A DNA stretch of 64,000 bases from Salinimicrobium terrae DSM 17865 (GCF_000424665.1 NZ_AUKI01000017.1:186001-250000), one strand, 5' to 3'. Shown: positions 7,550 through 16,060, counted from the first letter of the stretch. Translations and numbers: made by a program. Notes: a model not told the origin generated them from the letters alone.

Positions 7550-9346
7550 TTAATTATAAATAGCCTGGATAAACTCCTGATACTTCTCTACAATTATTTT
7601 CCGTTTTAATTTAAGGGTGGGAGTCAATTCCCCCCCTTCAATCGTCCATTCGTTCGGGATCAAGCGAAATTGTTTCACCTGTTCTACCGGATTAAAGTTC
7701 AGGTTATATTTTTTGACAGATTCACTTATCAATTGTCGGGCTTCGATGGCATGCAGAACTTTGTCATTACCGGGATACGGAATTTCCTGTTCCAAATACC
7801 ATTTTTTAAGGGCTTCAAAGGCCGGAACAACAAGAGCACCAACAAATTTCTGAAGTTCCCCTACGACCATGATCTGTTCGATCCAGGGACTCTCGACCAT
7901 TTTATTTTCAATGGGTTGGGGAGCCACAAATTTTCCGCCACTGGTTTTGATCAGCTCTTTTTTCCTGTCGGTGATTTTTAAGAACTTACCGTCTATAAAT
8001 TTACCGATGTCGCCGGTTCGCAGCCAGTCGCCTTCCATAACTTCTTCGGTAAGATCGGGACGTTTAAAGTAACCTATCATCACGTTAGGACCTTTACAGA
8101 GGATCTCACCGTCTTCTGCTATCTTTACCTCGACATCCTTCAGCAGTGGACCAACGGTACCGAACATCCTGTTCTTTTCATTATAACGATTTCCGCTAAT
8201 GATGGGTGATGCTTCAGTTAAACCATAACCTTCCTGGATCACGATTTCAGCTGCAGTGAATATTTTCAGCAGACGCACCTGGCATGCAGCCGCCCCTGTA
8301 ATGATCGATTTCACTTCCCCTCCCAAAGCTTCTCTCCATTTACTGAAGATTAGCTTGTTGGCCAAAGCGAGCTGTACTTTATAGCTTAAGCTTTGTGGTT
8401 GATTAATTTCAAATCGTTCTGCCAAATCCAGAGCCCAGAAAAAAAGTTTTCTTTTGACACCTGTAAGTTCATTTCCCTTAGCAAGTATACCTTCATAAAT
8501 TTTTTCCAGTAGCCGTGGGACCGTAGTAAAAAGAGTGGGTTTTACCTCTTTAAGGTTTGCGGCTATTGTATCCATGCTTTCTGCATAATAAACAGCTGCA
8601 CCGCTGTAAAAGAAACAGTAGGTGGCCATACGCTCAAATGCATGATTGAGGGGGAGAAAACTTATCACTCTCTTACCTTGAACTCCTACTTCCTGAATAA
8701 CATCGGCAGCTCCAAGGGAATTACTGACAATATTGCGGTGTGACAGCATTACACCTTTTGGAGTTCCGGTTGTTCCCGATGTATAGAGAATGGTAACGAG
8801 GTCTGTTTCTTTAATGACAGTTTTGGACTCATTTACCCGCATTTTTATTTCGGAGGTGGGGTCAATCATCAATTCTTTAAGCATAGGGATTCCTTCTACC
8901 TTTTTGAAGGAATAGACCTGTTTTAGAGCCGGTAATTCATCTTTGATCTCGATTATTTTTTGATAAAGAGCTTCATTGCCTACAAAAACGAGTTTAACGC
9001 CAGCATCTTTAAGAATGTATTGTAATTCGTTATTGGTAATATTTGGATATACCGGAACGGAAACAGCACCAATCTGCTGAATTGCCAAATCCACCATCAT
9101 CCATTCGGGGCAGTTTTGGCTTAGGATTCCAATTTTGTCTTTATCTTCTATGCTGCCGTCACCTCCAGAAACCCCCATTTGTAAGAGTCTGGCACTTATT
9201 TGATCCACTTTTTCACTTACTTCAAGAGTGCTGTATTTTCTCCATTCTCCTTTTTCTTTGGCAGCAAGCATATCGGATAAGGGAAAATTTTCAAGCTGGT
9301 AATTAAGGCAATCAAAAAGCCGCTTTGGATTTTGTTTTGGTGACAT
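7550..9346 (-). CDS. Long-chain acyl-CoA synthetase (AMP-binding, FadD15-type)
   Basis: A 598-residue cytosolic or membrane-associated ligase that activates fatty acids to acyl-CoA through an acyl-AMP. The P-loop-like AMP motif YTSGTTGTPKG lies near residue 190, GYGLTEASP follows near the middle, and the hinge GDWLRTGDIGKF precedes the C-terminal lid with DRKKELIKTSGGK. Length and the KTSGGKFVAPQPIE segment fit the Bacteroidetes long-chain group. It is an isolated gene; the nearest neighbour on the same strand is proC upstream. Confidence 0.92.
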   Translation of the reverse strand: MSPKQNPKRLFDCLNYQLENFPLSDMLAAKEKGEWRKYSTLEVSEKVDQISARLLQMGVSGGDGSIEDKDKIGILSQNCPEWMMVDLAIQQIGAVSVPVYPNITNNELQYILKDAGVKLVFVGNEALYQKIIEIKDELPALKQVYSFKKVEGIPMLKELMIDPTSEIKMRVNESKTVIKETDLVTILYTSGTTGTPKGVMLSHRNIVSNSLGAADVIQEVGVQGKRVISFLPLNHAFERMATYCFFYSGAAVYYAESMDTIAANLKEVKPTLFTTVPRLLEKIYEGILAKGNELTGVKRKLFFWALDLAERFEINQPQSLSYKVQLALANKLIFSKWREALGGEVKSIITGAAACQVRLLKIFTAAEIVIQEGYGLTEASPIISGNRYNEKNRMFGTVGPLLKDVEVKIAEDGEILCKGPNVMIGYFKRPDLTEEVMEGDWLRTGDIGKFIDGKFLKITDRKKELIKTSGGKFVAPQPIENKMVESPWIEQIMVVGELQKFVGALVVPAFEALKKWYLEQEIPYPGNDKVLHAIEARQLISESVKKYNLNFNPVEQVKQFRLIPNEWTIEGGELTPTLKLKRKIIVEKYQEFIQAIYN

Positions 9347-9518
9347 GGATCCTTTTATCTAATGATTTAATAAAACTTATATTCTCCGGATTGATTGAAG
9401 CATCACCCGGAAGTGCAAAAATATTATATATTAAAATTAATAGGCATAAATCTTTTAAAATTAAGAAAGCCGGCAATGTGTAAAACTCTGCCGGCTCAAT
9501 AAATTTCTCCAAAGACTT

Positions 9519-10325
9519 CTAACTCTCTTCTCCCAGCTCGACTGCCCGGTCGAAAGCAGCGTAGGCTGCATCTTTGATCAATTCCTTTACATTATTGTCA
9601 TCCATTGAATCCAGTGCTGCACGAGTAGTCCCCCCTTTTGAGGCGACACGATCCATCCATAGCGTAGGTGACAAATCATTTTGATTGAACAATTCTACCG
9701 CTCCCTCGAAAGTCTGGCTTACAAGTACACGGGAATCGTTTTCCGAAAAGCCCATTTTTAATGCTGCTTCCAGCATAGAATTCATAAAGTAAAAAACATA
9801 TGCGGGACCACTACCCGAAATCCCCGTGGAAGCATCAATAAAATTTTGATTTTTTACATGAATGGATTCTCCTGTAGTATCCAACAGGTTTCTTATCATA
9901 AGCAGCTCCACTCTGGAAACTTGTTTACTTTCGGTATATGAGGTAACTCCTTTCCCTACCTGTGCGGGAAGATTTGGCATCGCTCTTACCACTTTTTGTA
10001 TTCCAAGTCCTTCCTGTATACGACCAATGGTGACTCCGGCCATCAGGGAAACAGCGATTTGTTCCTTATGCATCATCGGTTTCATTCTTTCAAAAAGTTC
10101 TTCACTGTGGAAAGGCTTTACAGCAAGAAAAATAACATCGGCTTCGGGTAAAGCATCTTCGAGTTTTTCATGTACATCAAAGATCCTCATATCCTTCAGT
10201 AAAACAATTTTATCCGGGGAAACATCATAAACCATGAGTTTCCGCCGGTTTAAAAAAGTTGATGAGGCCATGCCTTCAGCATAAGTGAGACCCATATTTC
10301 CTGCTCCAATAACTAAAACTTTCAT
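9519..10325 (-). CDS. proC: Pyrroline-5-carboxylate reductase
   Basis: This 268-residue NAD(P)H enzyme catalyses the last step of proline synthesis. The ATG at 10325 is chosen because the Rossmann motif GAGNMG then falls at residues 7-12; the frame stays open upstream, but that part has no family character. Conserved family segments include AVKPFH, VRAMPNLPAQVGKG, the SGISGSGPAYVF stretch and KGGTTRAAL near the C-terminus. Length is normal. Confidence 0.95.
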   Translation of the reverse strand: MKVLVIGAGNMGLTYAEGMASSTFLNRRKLMVYDVSPDKIVLLKDMRIFDVHEKLEDALPEADVIFLAVKPFHSEELFERMKPMMHKEQIAVSLMAGVTIGRIQEGLGIQKVVRAMPNLPAQVGKGVTSYTESKQVSRVELLMIRNLLDTTGESIHVKNQNFIDASTGISGSGPAYVFYFMNSMLEAALKMGFSENDSRVLVSQTFEGAVELFNQNDLSPTLWMDRVASKGGTTRAALDSMDDNNVKELIKDAAYAAFDRAVELGEES

Positions 10326-10541
10326 TACTTCAATATTTTCAAGGTTTTGTGCAAAGACTGTACAGGACCGGCTAGAATTTAATTTTTTTATAAACTTTCT
10401 GCAAAAATATCCACTAACACCATTAATAATCAACGATCTACAGGATATATAAAATTTAGGTAATGACCGCCATTTAGTCAACAACCTGAAAATCCGTCAG
10501 TATCCGAAAAAAACAGCAGGAAAAGCAATGGGTTTAATTGA

Positions 10542-10549
10542 TATATTTG
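10542..10549 (+). promoter_or_regulatory. Candidate -7 box for the M28 peptidase gene
   Basis: TATATTTG matches the Bacteroidetes -7 consensus TAnnTTTG and lies 28 bases before the ATG. No clear TTTG -33 box is seen at the usual spacing. The rest of the 250-bp gap between proC and this gene shows nothing else. Confidence 0.35.
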
Positions 10550-10577
10550 AGCATAAAAGATTTAAACATCAAATCCC

Positions 10578-12134
10578 ATGAAAAAAATTTTAGGATTATG
10601 GACTCTGTGTCTGCTCCTGTCCCTGCAGTTTTCTTTTGCACAAAGCAATGATGAGATCATTCAGAATATTATTCAGGAAGCTGAGCAAAACTCCAAACTT
10701 GAAGAATTGGCGCATCAGTTGCTTGACAGCATTGGGCCAAGACTGGTTGGAACTCCTCAAATGAATAATGCACATAACTGGGCAGTAGAAAAATTTAAAA
10801 GCTGGGGCATTCCGGCCGAGAAGGAGAAGTGGGGCGAATGGCGCGGCTGGGAACGTGGCATAACTCACATAGATATGATTGAGCCGCGTGTGCAAAGTCT
10901 GGAAGGGAGACAACTTGCCTGGAGTCCTTCTACCGGAAAGAAACCTGTGACCGCAGAGGTGATTACCCTACCTGAAACAGTTTCCGATTCTATGGCTTTT
11001 CAGCAATGGCTTCCAAATGTCAAAGGAAAATTTGTCCTTATATCAATGCAGGAGCCTACCGGAAGACCAGACTACAACTGGGAAGAATTTGCGACCGAAG
11101 CTTCTTTTGAAAAGATGAAGCGTGAGCGACAGGTGCAGAGTGAAGCCTGGAGAGATAAATTTCGCACCATGGGATACACTTCCCGCACTTTGCCCGCTGC
11201 CCTGGAAAATGCCGGAGCTGTGGGGGTGATCACTTCCAACTGGTCTGAGGGTTTTGGTGTGAACAAGATCTTTGGTGCCTATACCAAAAAAGTACCAACT
11301 CTGGATCTTGCTCTCGAGGATTACGGCTTGCTGTACAGGCTCGCAGAAAATGGCAGCAAACCTAAGATTAGAGTTACTGCGGAATCAAAAGAGCTGGGAA
11401 TGGTGCCAACTTTTAATACCATCGCCACGATAAAAGGCACCGAGTTGCCTGAAGAATATGTGATACTCTCTGCCCACTTTGATTCCTGGGACGGTGGTAC
11501 CGGCGCGACAGATAATGGAACCGGTACCATTGTCATGATGGAGGCGGCAAGAATTCTTAAAGAACATTATCCAAATCCAAAGCGAACAATTATTGTAGGT
11601 CTATGGGGTAGTGAAGAGCAGGGGCTTAACGGTTCCCGTGCCTTTGTAGAAGATCATCCTGAAATAGTAGAAAATACACAGGTTGTTTTTAATCAGGACA
11701 ACGGAACAGGAAGAGTTGTAAGAATTTCAGGGAATGGACTTTTACATGCCTATGACTACCTGGGAGACTGGCTTTCAAAAGTACCCGATACGGTGGCAGA
11801 TCACATTGAAACCGATTTTCCCGGAAGACCCGGTCGTGGGGGATCTGATTATGCTTCCTTTCTTGCAGCGGGAGTTCCTGCATTTAACCTTAGCTCCCTT
11901 AACTGGTCCTACTGGAATTACACCTGGCACACCAATCGGGACACTTATGATAAGATTGTTTTTGATGACGTAAGGAACAACGTGATCCTTACTGCAGTAT
12001 TGGCATATATAGCGAGTGAAGACGAAGACATTACTTCGAGAGAACAAATTAAATTGCCCGACAATCCGCGCACGGGGGAGAAGGAAACCTGGCCGGAGCC
12101 GCGCTCTCCCAATCGAAGAGGCGGAGTTGAATAA
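10578..12134 (+). CDS. Secreted M28 family metallopeptidase (carboxypeptidase Q-like)
   Basis: A 518-residue exported zinc peptidase with a signal peptide ending near residue 21 (SFAQ). A PA-like insert occupies about residues 110-270. The metal ligands of the M28 fold are visible: SAHFDSWD near 299, TDNGTG with the bridging aspartate near 311, GSEEQG near 345, the NQDNG aspartate near 374 and WHTNRDT near 453. Closest in pattern to glutamate carboxypeptidase II/carboxypeptidase Q-type exopeptidases. Monocistronic, ending at a bidirectional terminator. Confidence 0.9.
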   Translation: MKKILGLWTLCLLLSLQFSFAQSNDEIIQNIIQEAEQNSKLEELAHQLLDSIGPRLVGTPQMNNAHNWAVEKFKSWGIPAEKEKWGEWRGWERGITHIDMIEPRVQSLEGRQLAWSPSTGKKPVTAEVITLPETVSDSMAFQQWLPNVKGKFVLISMQEPTGRPDYNWEEFATEASFEKMKRERQVQSEAWRDKFRTMGYTSRTLPAALENAGAVGVITSNWSEGFGVNKIFGAYTKKVPTLDLALEDYGLLYRLAENGSKPKIRVTAESKELGMVPTFNTIATIKGTELPEEYVILSAHFDSWDGGTGATDNGTGTIVMMEAARILKEHYPNPKRTIIVGLWGSEEQGLNGSRAFVEDHPEIVENTQVVFNQDNGTGRVVRISGNGLLHAYDYLGDWLSKVPDTVADHIETDFPGRPGRGGSDYASFLAAGVPAFNLSSLNWSYWNYTWHTNRDTYDKIVFDDVRNNVILTAVLAYIASEDEDITSREQIKLPDNPRTGEKETWPEPRSPNRRGGVE

Positions 12135-12177
12135 ATAAAGAACCTAGAGTCAAGAGCCAAGAATTAGGACTCTTAAT

Positions 12178-12236
12178 AAAGCTGCAGAAAGAACCTGTCA
12201 CTAAAGTGTCAAAAAAGGGATTTTCTGCAGCTTTTT
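12178..12236. terminator. Bidirectional terminator between convergent genes
   Basis: AAAGCTGCAGAAA and TTTTCTGCAGCTTTTT form a strong stem with A-rich and T-rich flanks on the two sides. It can therefore end the M28 gene on the plus strand and the HD gene on the minus strand. Confidence 0.8.
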
Positions 12237-12759
12237 ATTTCATATTTAAAACTCTTTTGCCTTCTGCAACTTCTCTTCTGGCTTGCTCAAAGAGGGTTTT
12301 ATCGCCGCCCACCAAAACGCGGGTGAGCCTTTCCATTTCAAATAGGTATTTTCGGCCAAAACCGGGATCATTCTTTACAATATCGGGCGTATTGTCAATT
12401 ACATCGGCCAATTTAATAGTCTTCGCCTCTTTGCTAATGTTCGCCTGCCGTTCGACTTCCTTTTCCTTCCGGTCTTTACGGTTAAGGTGTGGGTGTTTTA
12501 CCTTAATAAATTCATCTGTAAGTTCCTCTACCAGTTTGGCAATTTCCTTTCCGAAGTTATCTTTAATTTCTTCAATTTCTATCGGGGTATCTTCCACCAC
12601 ATCGTGCAGGTAGGCAGCGCAAATCATTTCTGGAGTATGAGGGACTGTGCGAACAATTTCTGCTACACGTTTGGGGTGTTCTATGTAAGGCTCTTCACTA
12701 TATTTCCGCATTTGATCCCCATGTGCCTTTTGTGCAAACTCTAAAGCTTCTTCTTCCAT
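12235..12759 (-). CDS. Stand-alone HD-domain hydrolase (SpoT/MESH1-like)
   Basis: A 174-residue cytosolic protein made only of an HD phosphohydrolase domain. The metal motif is H28 in YIEHP, H52-D53 in YLHDVVEDT, and D119 in LADVIDNT. This spacing is that of the (p)ppGpp hydrolase domain of SpoT and of small MESH1-like enzymes. There is no synthetase, TGS or ACT domain, so a full Rel/SpoT role is excluded. The substrate (ppGpp or another nucleotide) is inferred. The stop overlaps the shared terminator region. Confidence 0.8.
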   Translation of the reverse strand: MEEEALEFAQKAHGDQMRKYSEEPYIEHPKRVAEIVRTVPHTPEMICAAYLHDVVEDTPIEIEEIKDNFGKEIAKLVEELTDEFIKVKHPHLNRKDRKEKEVERQANISKEAKTIKLADVIDNTPDIVKNDPGFGRKYLFEMERLTRVLVGGDKTLFEQARREVAEGKRVLNMK

Positions 12760-12855
12760 TCCATTTTTTATTAAAATAGTAATTTCTTCTGAAGCAAAGA
12801 AAAAGCCATAAAAAAAGCTGCCCGTAGGCAGCCTCTAAAATGTTATTTTTGAAAC

Positions 12856-13230
12856 CTATTTGTTAAGCGGTGCTCCTACAGGAACCGCGCAATCATGGCC
12901 TGGTTCCCCGTGCGGAGGATTGACATTTGGCGTTTGATCTACCCTAATCGGGGAAACCGAAGTTGAAGGCAACTGGCTGGTGGGTGTAGGATTGGGAGTG
13001 TTGCCGGCAGTTTCATTGAGAGGAGCTCCCACAGGAACCGCGCAATCGTGACCCGGAAGACCATGTGCAGGATTAACCTTTATTTCTTCATTGCCTGCGG
13101 CCTGGGTGCTGGTTTCAGAAGTTTCCGGCGGAGTAGAAACAGCTTTAGCAGTTTTCTCTTCGTCCTTGCAGGAGACCACCAGGATCAATCCCAGAACGAT
13201 TATAATGTAATTCAACTTCAATTTTTTCAT
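12856..13230 (-). CDS. Small lipoprotein with two HDCAVPVGAPLN repeats
   Basis: A 124-residue lipoprotein with the lipobox ending at C21 (VVSCKD). The ATG at 13230 is used; a TTG two codons upstream is possible. Two near-identical motifs HGxPGHDCAVPVGAPLN occupy residues about 56-72 and 107-123, separated by a Pro/Thr/Ser-rich linker. The second copy ends the protein. Each repeat carries one Cys and two His, which could bind metal, but this is only inference. The motif is familiar from flavobacterial hypothetical proteins and has no assigned function. It begins six bases after the DUF1028 gene, so the two are probably co-transcribed. Confidence 0.75.
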   Translation of the reverse strand: MKKLKLNYIIIVLGLILVVSCKDEEKTAKAVSTPPETSETSTQAAGNEEIKVNPAHGLPGHDCAVPVGAPLNETAGNTPNPTPTSQLPSTSVSPIRVDQTPNVNPPHGEPGHDCAVPVGAPLNK

Positions 13231-13236
13231 TTTCAA

Positions 13237-14193
13237 TTATTTTATAAGGTTTAGCAATTCATCTTGTGGAATATTCAGGAGGCCTGAAGTGGGTAATCTT
13301 CGGGTCATTTCCTTCCAGTTTTCATCTTCTTTAAATATAGCCTCAAATAATGGTTTGGCTTCGTCCGTCCAATATTGCATTTCCAGGTTTTCGGGGAACA
13401 GCTCCATGGCATTACCATATTCTTCCAAGGCTTTTTCTACATTATTGGCTTCCATAGCCAAATCACCCCGATTCATAAATTCATAGGCCCGGGCAACTTT
13501 CAGCAGGCGCTCAAGCTCTACCAGGGGTTCCTGGTGGTCGTCCACGCGCAGATCAATTTTCTTTTCTTCCCATGGATTTTCTACCTTTTCGGGACCAACG
13601 ACAAGGAGAGCAGCTGATTGACTTCCCCGTAAATCTCCGCCAGCAGCCTCGGCAGCCTGTAAGACTTTCAGAACTCTTTCAGCTAAAGGTAATCCGGTGT
13701 TTTCAAGAAAAGCTTTTTGCATAGCAGGTACTACAGTGGCATTGAGCATCATATTTGCCTGGACAGAATAATTTTCCCCGGTGATATGTTCTGCGACTTC
13801 CACACATAATTCCCCTGTATGTGCCGCGGTATTTCCCGAAGTATCCAAAAATGCAACCTGCCGGTACTCTTTCCCTTCATCCTGCGCCAGGAGGATCCCT
13901 AAAGCTTCAGAAGGATTTTTACCCTGTTCCATAAGTTCCAGCCCTTGTGGACCATAGGCGGGGTTGACAAAAGATTGGGTTGCCACCACTCCCACGCCCG
14001 ATTTCCCCCAGGTAACAATTGACCCAACAGAAAACCAGTGGCTTTGTACTCCTACGGCCATTTCCCCGGTTTCGGCATCCCTGGCAACTATAGAATAGGT
14101 ATGTGCAAAGGCATCTTTCATTACCTCCGGGTTTTGGGCCGATACCTGAGCTAAAGAGATCAGGGCCAAAAGAGTAAAAAAATATTTTTTCAT
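13237..14193 (-). CDS. Secreted DUF1028 protein (Ntn-hydrolase-like)
   Basis: A 318-residue protein with a signal peptide (cleavage near AQVSAQ). Residues about 28-225 match DUF1028: THTYSIVARD-type start, then GxxAVGVQSHWFSVG and the GVVATQSFVNPAYGP segment. DUF1028 has an Ntn-hydrolase fold and unknown substrate. The last 90 residues are helical with a TPR-like unit (ANNVEKALEEYGNAMELFPEN). It sits directly upstream of the repeat lipoprotein in one operon. Confidence 0.82.
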   Translation of the reverse strand: MKKYFFTLLALISLAQVSAQNPEVMKDAFAHTYSIVARDAETGEMAVGVQSHWFSVGSIVTWGKSGVGVVATQSFVNPAYGPQGLELMEQGKNPSEALGILLAQDEGKEYRQVAFLDTSGNTAAHTGELCVEVAEHITGENYSVQANMMLNATVVPAMQKAFLENTGLPLAERVLKVLQAAEAAGGDLRGSQSAALLVVGPEKVENPWEEKKIDLRVDDHQEPLVELERLLKVARAYEFMNRGDLAMEANNVEKALEEYGNAMELFPENLEMQYWTDEAKPLFEAIFKEDENWKEMTRRLPTSGLLNIPQDELLNLIK

Positions 14194-14227
14194 ATTCGAG
14201 TTTCGAAACTCAAATATAAGGTAACTT

Positions 14228-14932
14228 CTAAAAAGTATGATGTAAACTTACCTGTAATTGACCTTTGTTTAAATTATCGGTGGTTTGCTCCATGTAACCC
14301 AGTTGTAGCTTTAAATTATCCCTAAGGGAATAACCCAGGGCTCCATAAAGTCTGTTTCTGTCAAAAAGCTCCACCGTTCGGCCTTCTCCAATATGCCGTT
14401 GGCCGTTTATAAAAAGTTCATTATAGATCGCCAGATAAATGGCATTTTTCGATAGATCATTTTGGTTTAGTGGAAGGGTTAGTGATAGGTTGTACCTGTA
14501 CCGGGTGCGAAAATCCTGAGTCTCAACCCACCGCTGTTCATACCTGAATCTATGGTTCAGGAAAAACTTATTTCCAAGTTTCTGCGGTAGGTTGGCCTCC
14601 TGGTAAACCCTGTGTTCCCCTGAAGTAGCATCACTTTCTCCAAAAGCTCCCGAGGTAATGTGGCCATAGCCCAGAACAAATTTTACATTGGCGGCCGAAG
14701 GGCTGTAGGTAACCCCTCCTCTAATGAGCAACTGCTCCAAATCTCCTCCCAGATTCCAGTTTCGGTACTGGATATCCCCCTGGGCACCAAACCTGCTCTC
14801 ACCAAAACCTGTTCCCCAGTTATAAATATACCAGGCACCGGTCTGCTCTTCATCTACTTGTGCCTTAGATTGCGAAATAGTCAATAAACAAAAGGTTAAA
14901 AGGAAAAAATATCTGATATTCATAATTTTCAT
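14228..14932 (-). CDS. DUF2490 outer-membrane beta-barrel protein
   Basis: About 234 residues with a signal peptide ending SKAQ. The ATG at 14932 is chosen over a TTG five codons upstream; an ATG at 14923 is also possible. The mature part alternates aromatic/polar beta strands (NHRFRYEQRW, RYRYNLSLTLPL, LKLQLGYME) and ends in a C-terminal phenylalanine, as in small outer-membrane barrels. DUF2490 has no known function. Last gene before the tRNA-Arg. Confidence 0.82.
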   Translation of the reverse strand: MKIMNIRYFFLLTFCLLTISQSKAQVDEEQTGAWYIYNWGTGFGESRFGAQGDIQYRNWNLGGDLEQLLIRGGVTYSPSAANVKFVLGYGHITSGAFGESDATSGEHRVYQEANLPQKLGNKFFLNHRFRYEQRWVETQDFRTRYRYNLSLTLPLNQNDLSKNAIYLAIYNELFINGQRHIGEGRTVELFDRNRLYGALGYSLRDNLKLQLGYMEQTTDNLNKGQLQVSLHHTF

Positions 14933-15069
14933 AACTTTTTTGTGCAAATATAACGGTGAGAAGTCTTGATTCCCACTGAATAGGGTTTTTTAACTAAGGA
15001 GTAGAATCATATTGTGGAGAGGCAGATGAACTTTTGATCTAATAAGCCCGTAAATTGTAGAAACATTTT

Positions 15070-15077
15070 TATTTTTG
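15070..15077 (+). promoter_or_regulatory. Candidate -7 box for tRNA-Arg
   Basis: TATTTTTG fits TAnnTTTG and lies 40 bases upstream of the tRNA. No convincing -33 box is found at 19-20 bases. Confidence 0.35.
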
Positions 15078-15116
15078 TCATCTTTTTAACGGAGACTGGT
15101 TTTAATGGAAATTCTT

Positions 15117-15188
15117 GGCCTCGTAGTTCAATGGATAGAATAGAAGTTTCCTAAACTTTAGATCCAGGTTCGATTCCTGGCGAGGCTA
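15117..15188 (+). tRNA. tRNA-Arg(CCT), island attachment gene
   Basis: A 72-nt cloverleaf. The acceptor GGCCTCG pairs with CGAGGCT (first pair G:T), the D arm is GTTC/GAAT, the anticodon stem GAAGT/ACTTT encloses TTCCTAA (anticodon CCT), and the T arm CCAGG/CCTGG encloses TTCGATT. The discriminator is A, with CCA not encoded. Its 3' 23 bases are repeated 43.9 kb downstream, marking it as the integration site of the pectin island. Confidence 0.95.
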
Positions 15189-15246
15189 CTTATGACGGTT
15201 TAAAAGAGTTACAAAACCCTGGGAATCAATTAGATTTTCAGGGTTT
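15166..15246 (+). repeat. Left attachment repeat (attL)
   Basis: 81 bp that match 59106-59186 at 79 positions (differences at 15194 and 15232). The repeat covers the T arm and acceptor 3' half of tRNA-Arg, then a downstream segment including the tRNA terminator. Direct orientation and overlap with a tRNA 3' end are the usual marks of tyrosine-integrase insertion. Confidence 0.9.
15214..15246 (+). terminator. tRNA-Arg terminator inside attL
   Basis: The 8-bp stem AAACCCTG / CAGGGTTT is followed by a T-rich run. The same hairpin is preserved in the right repeat (59154-59186), where it is followed by ATTTTTA. Confidence 0.75.
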
Positions 15247-15258
15247 CCATTTTATTAG

Positions 15259-15273
15259 TGTCAATCGATTACA
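15259..15273. promoter_or_regulatory. Degenerate LacI-type half operator
   Basis: TGTCAATCGATTACA keeps the AATCGATTACA core and right arm of the island palindrome, but the left arm is offset by a base. It lies just inside attL. It may be a decayed site. Confidence 0.35.
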
Positions 15274-15292
15274 TATGATGTTAGAGAAAATA

Positions 15293-15310
15293 GTTCACAA
15301 ATTGTCAACA
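15293..15310. repeat. Subterminal 18-bp motif shared by both island ends
   Basis: GTTCACAAATTGTCAACA here matches GTTCACAAATCGTCAACA at 59038-59055 with one difference. Both lie just inside the attachment repeats, in the position expected of integrase arm-binding sites; that role is inferred. Confidence 0.45.
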
Positions 15311-15400
15311 TAATTTGTCTTATTTTTCTATCTCAATGGTCTTGTGTATGGATTCATCTGGTGATTGGATTCTCGTAGTGTCTAATCAAAAATTTGAATT

Positions 15401-15590
15401 ATGCGAACAGATACAACTTTTTCAGTTCTGTTCTGGATCTATGCGAAGCGTGCAAAAAATAATTGCATCCGTCTTTTGCCAGGATTAACGCTAACAATAA
15501 GTAAATCACCAACGGCCTTAAGGGGGGTTATTACAGAATTCAAAATTTCTACAAAAGAAGGGTTCTGCAACTTCAGATGCCTGAGGCTAC
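15401..15590 (+). pseudogene. Decayed tyrosine integrase, N-terminal arm-binding domain
   Basis: The frame begins ATG with MRTDTTFSVLFWIYAKRAKNN, closely resembling the N-terminus of Bacteroidetes site-specific recombinases. The frame then breaks. The expected continuation (YARITVNGK-like) appears in another frame as FARINANNK followed by a stop (about 15473-15503), and ISTKEG resumes in the first frame. The catalytic domain (R..HxxR..Y) is not found downstream. The place, just inside attL next to the tRNA, is where an integrase gene is expected. Confidence 0.6.
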
Positions 15591-16045
15591 TTTAACATTT
15601 GTGCAACTTATCAAAATCCCGGTTGTATTAACGGTGTTTTTATTATTCTTAGATAAAGAAGCTGTTGCTTAAGGTTTGGAACTTCCTTTTAGGAATAAGG
15701 TCGTCAATGTTATTGAAGAAGATGAGTTTTGTAATACTTTGAAGGATCCTTCCGATTTCCAGTAGAGAAAAATTACGTAAAACAAAAATTACTTTCAGTA
15801 AAGATGTCGCCTTGAAAGCAGTAATTGTGGAAAGAAAGAACCTGCCTAAATATCTCATTTTGAAATGGTAATCACGGGTCTTACAAATACTGAAATACCA
15901 CTTGATGACTATAAAAATATGGTGTTGCTCGAGAATCTTCCTGCAGGACTTAAAAAAATCCGATGCCCAATCTGATCTTTTTTATTCTGTCTCTAATGAT
16001 TAAACTGATTCTATAAAATTAGATATTGCGGTTATTAAAATTTAG
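15590..16045 (+). pseudogene. Decayed open reading frame between integrase remnant and susC
   Basis: Protein-like text survives in shifting frames. One frame reads FLLFLDKEAVA, a stop, then LELPFRNKVVNVIEEDEF (to about 15756). Another reads TKITFSKDVALKAVIVERKN. A third reads VITGLTNTEIPLDDYKNM and GLKKI, and the last reads SDLFYSVSND, a stop, then SIKLDIAVIKI up to a TAG at 16043-16045. At least three frameshifts and two internal stops are needed to join them. The family is not recognised. Confidence 0.45.
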
Positions 16046-16046
16046 A

Positions 16047-16060
16047 TGTAATCGATTACA
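16047..16060. promoter_or_regulatory. Upstream LacI operator, susC region
   Basis: A perfect 14-bp palindrome TGTAATCGATTACA lies 150 bp upstream of the promoter-linked copy. Two sites in this arrangement could allow looping by a tetrameric repressor; that is inference. Confidence 0.7.

Noticed and set aside
10326-10484. 53-codon N-terminal extension of proC
   Set aside because: The Rossmann motif should be close to the N-terminus; the extension is not conserved-looking.
12206-12613. 135-codon plus-strand frame over the HD hydrolase
   Set aside because: Serine-rich shadow of the minus-strand gene, which has all its catalytic motifs.
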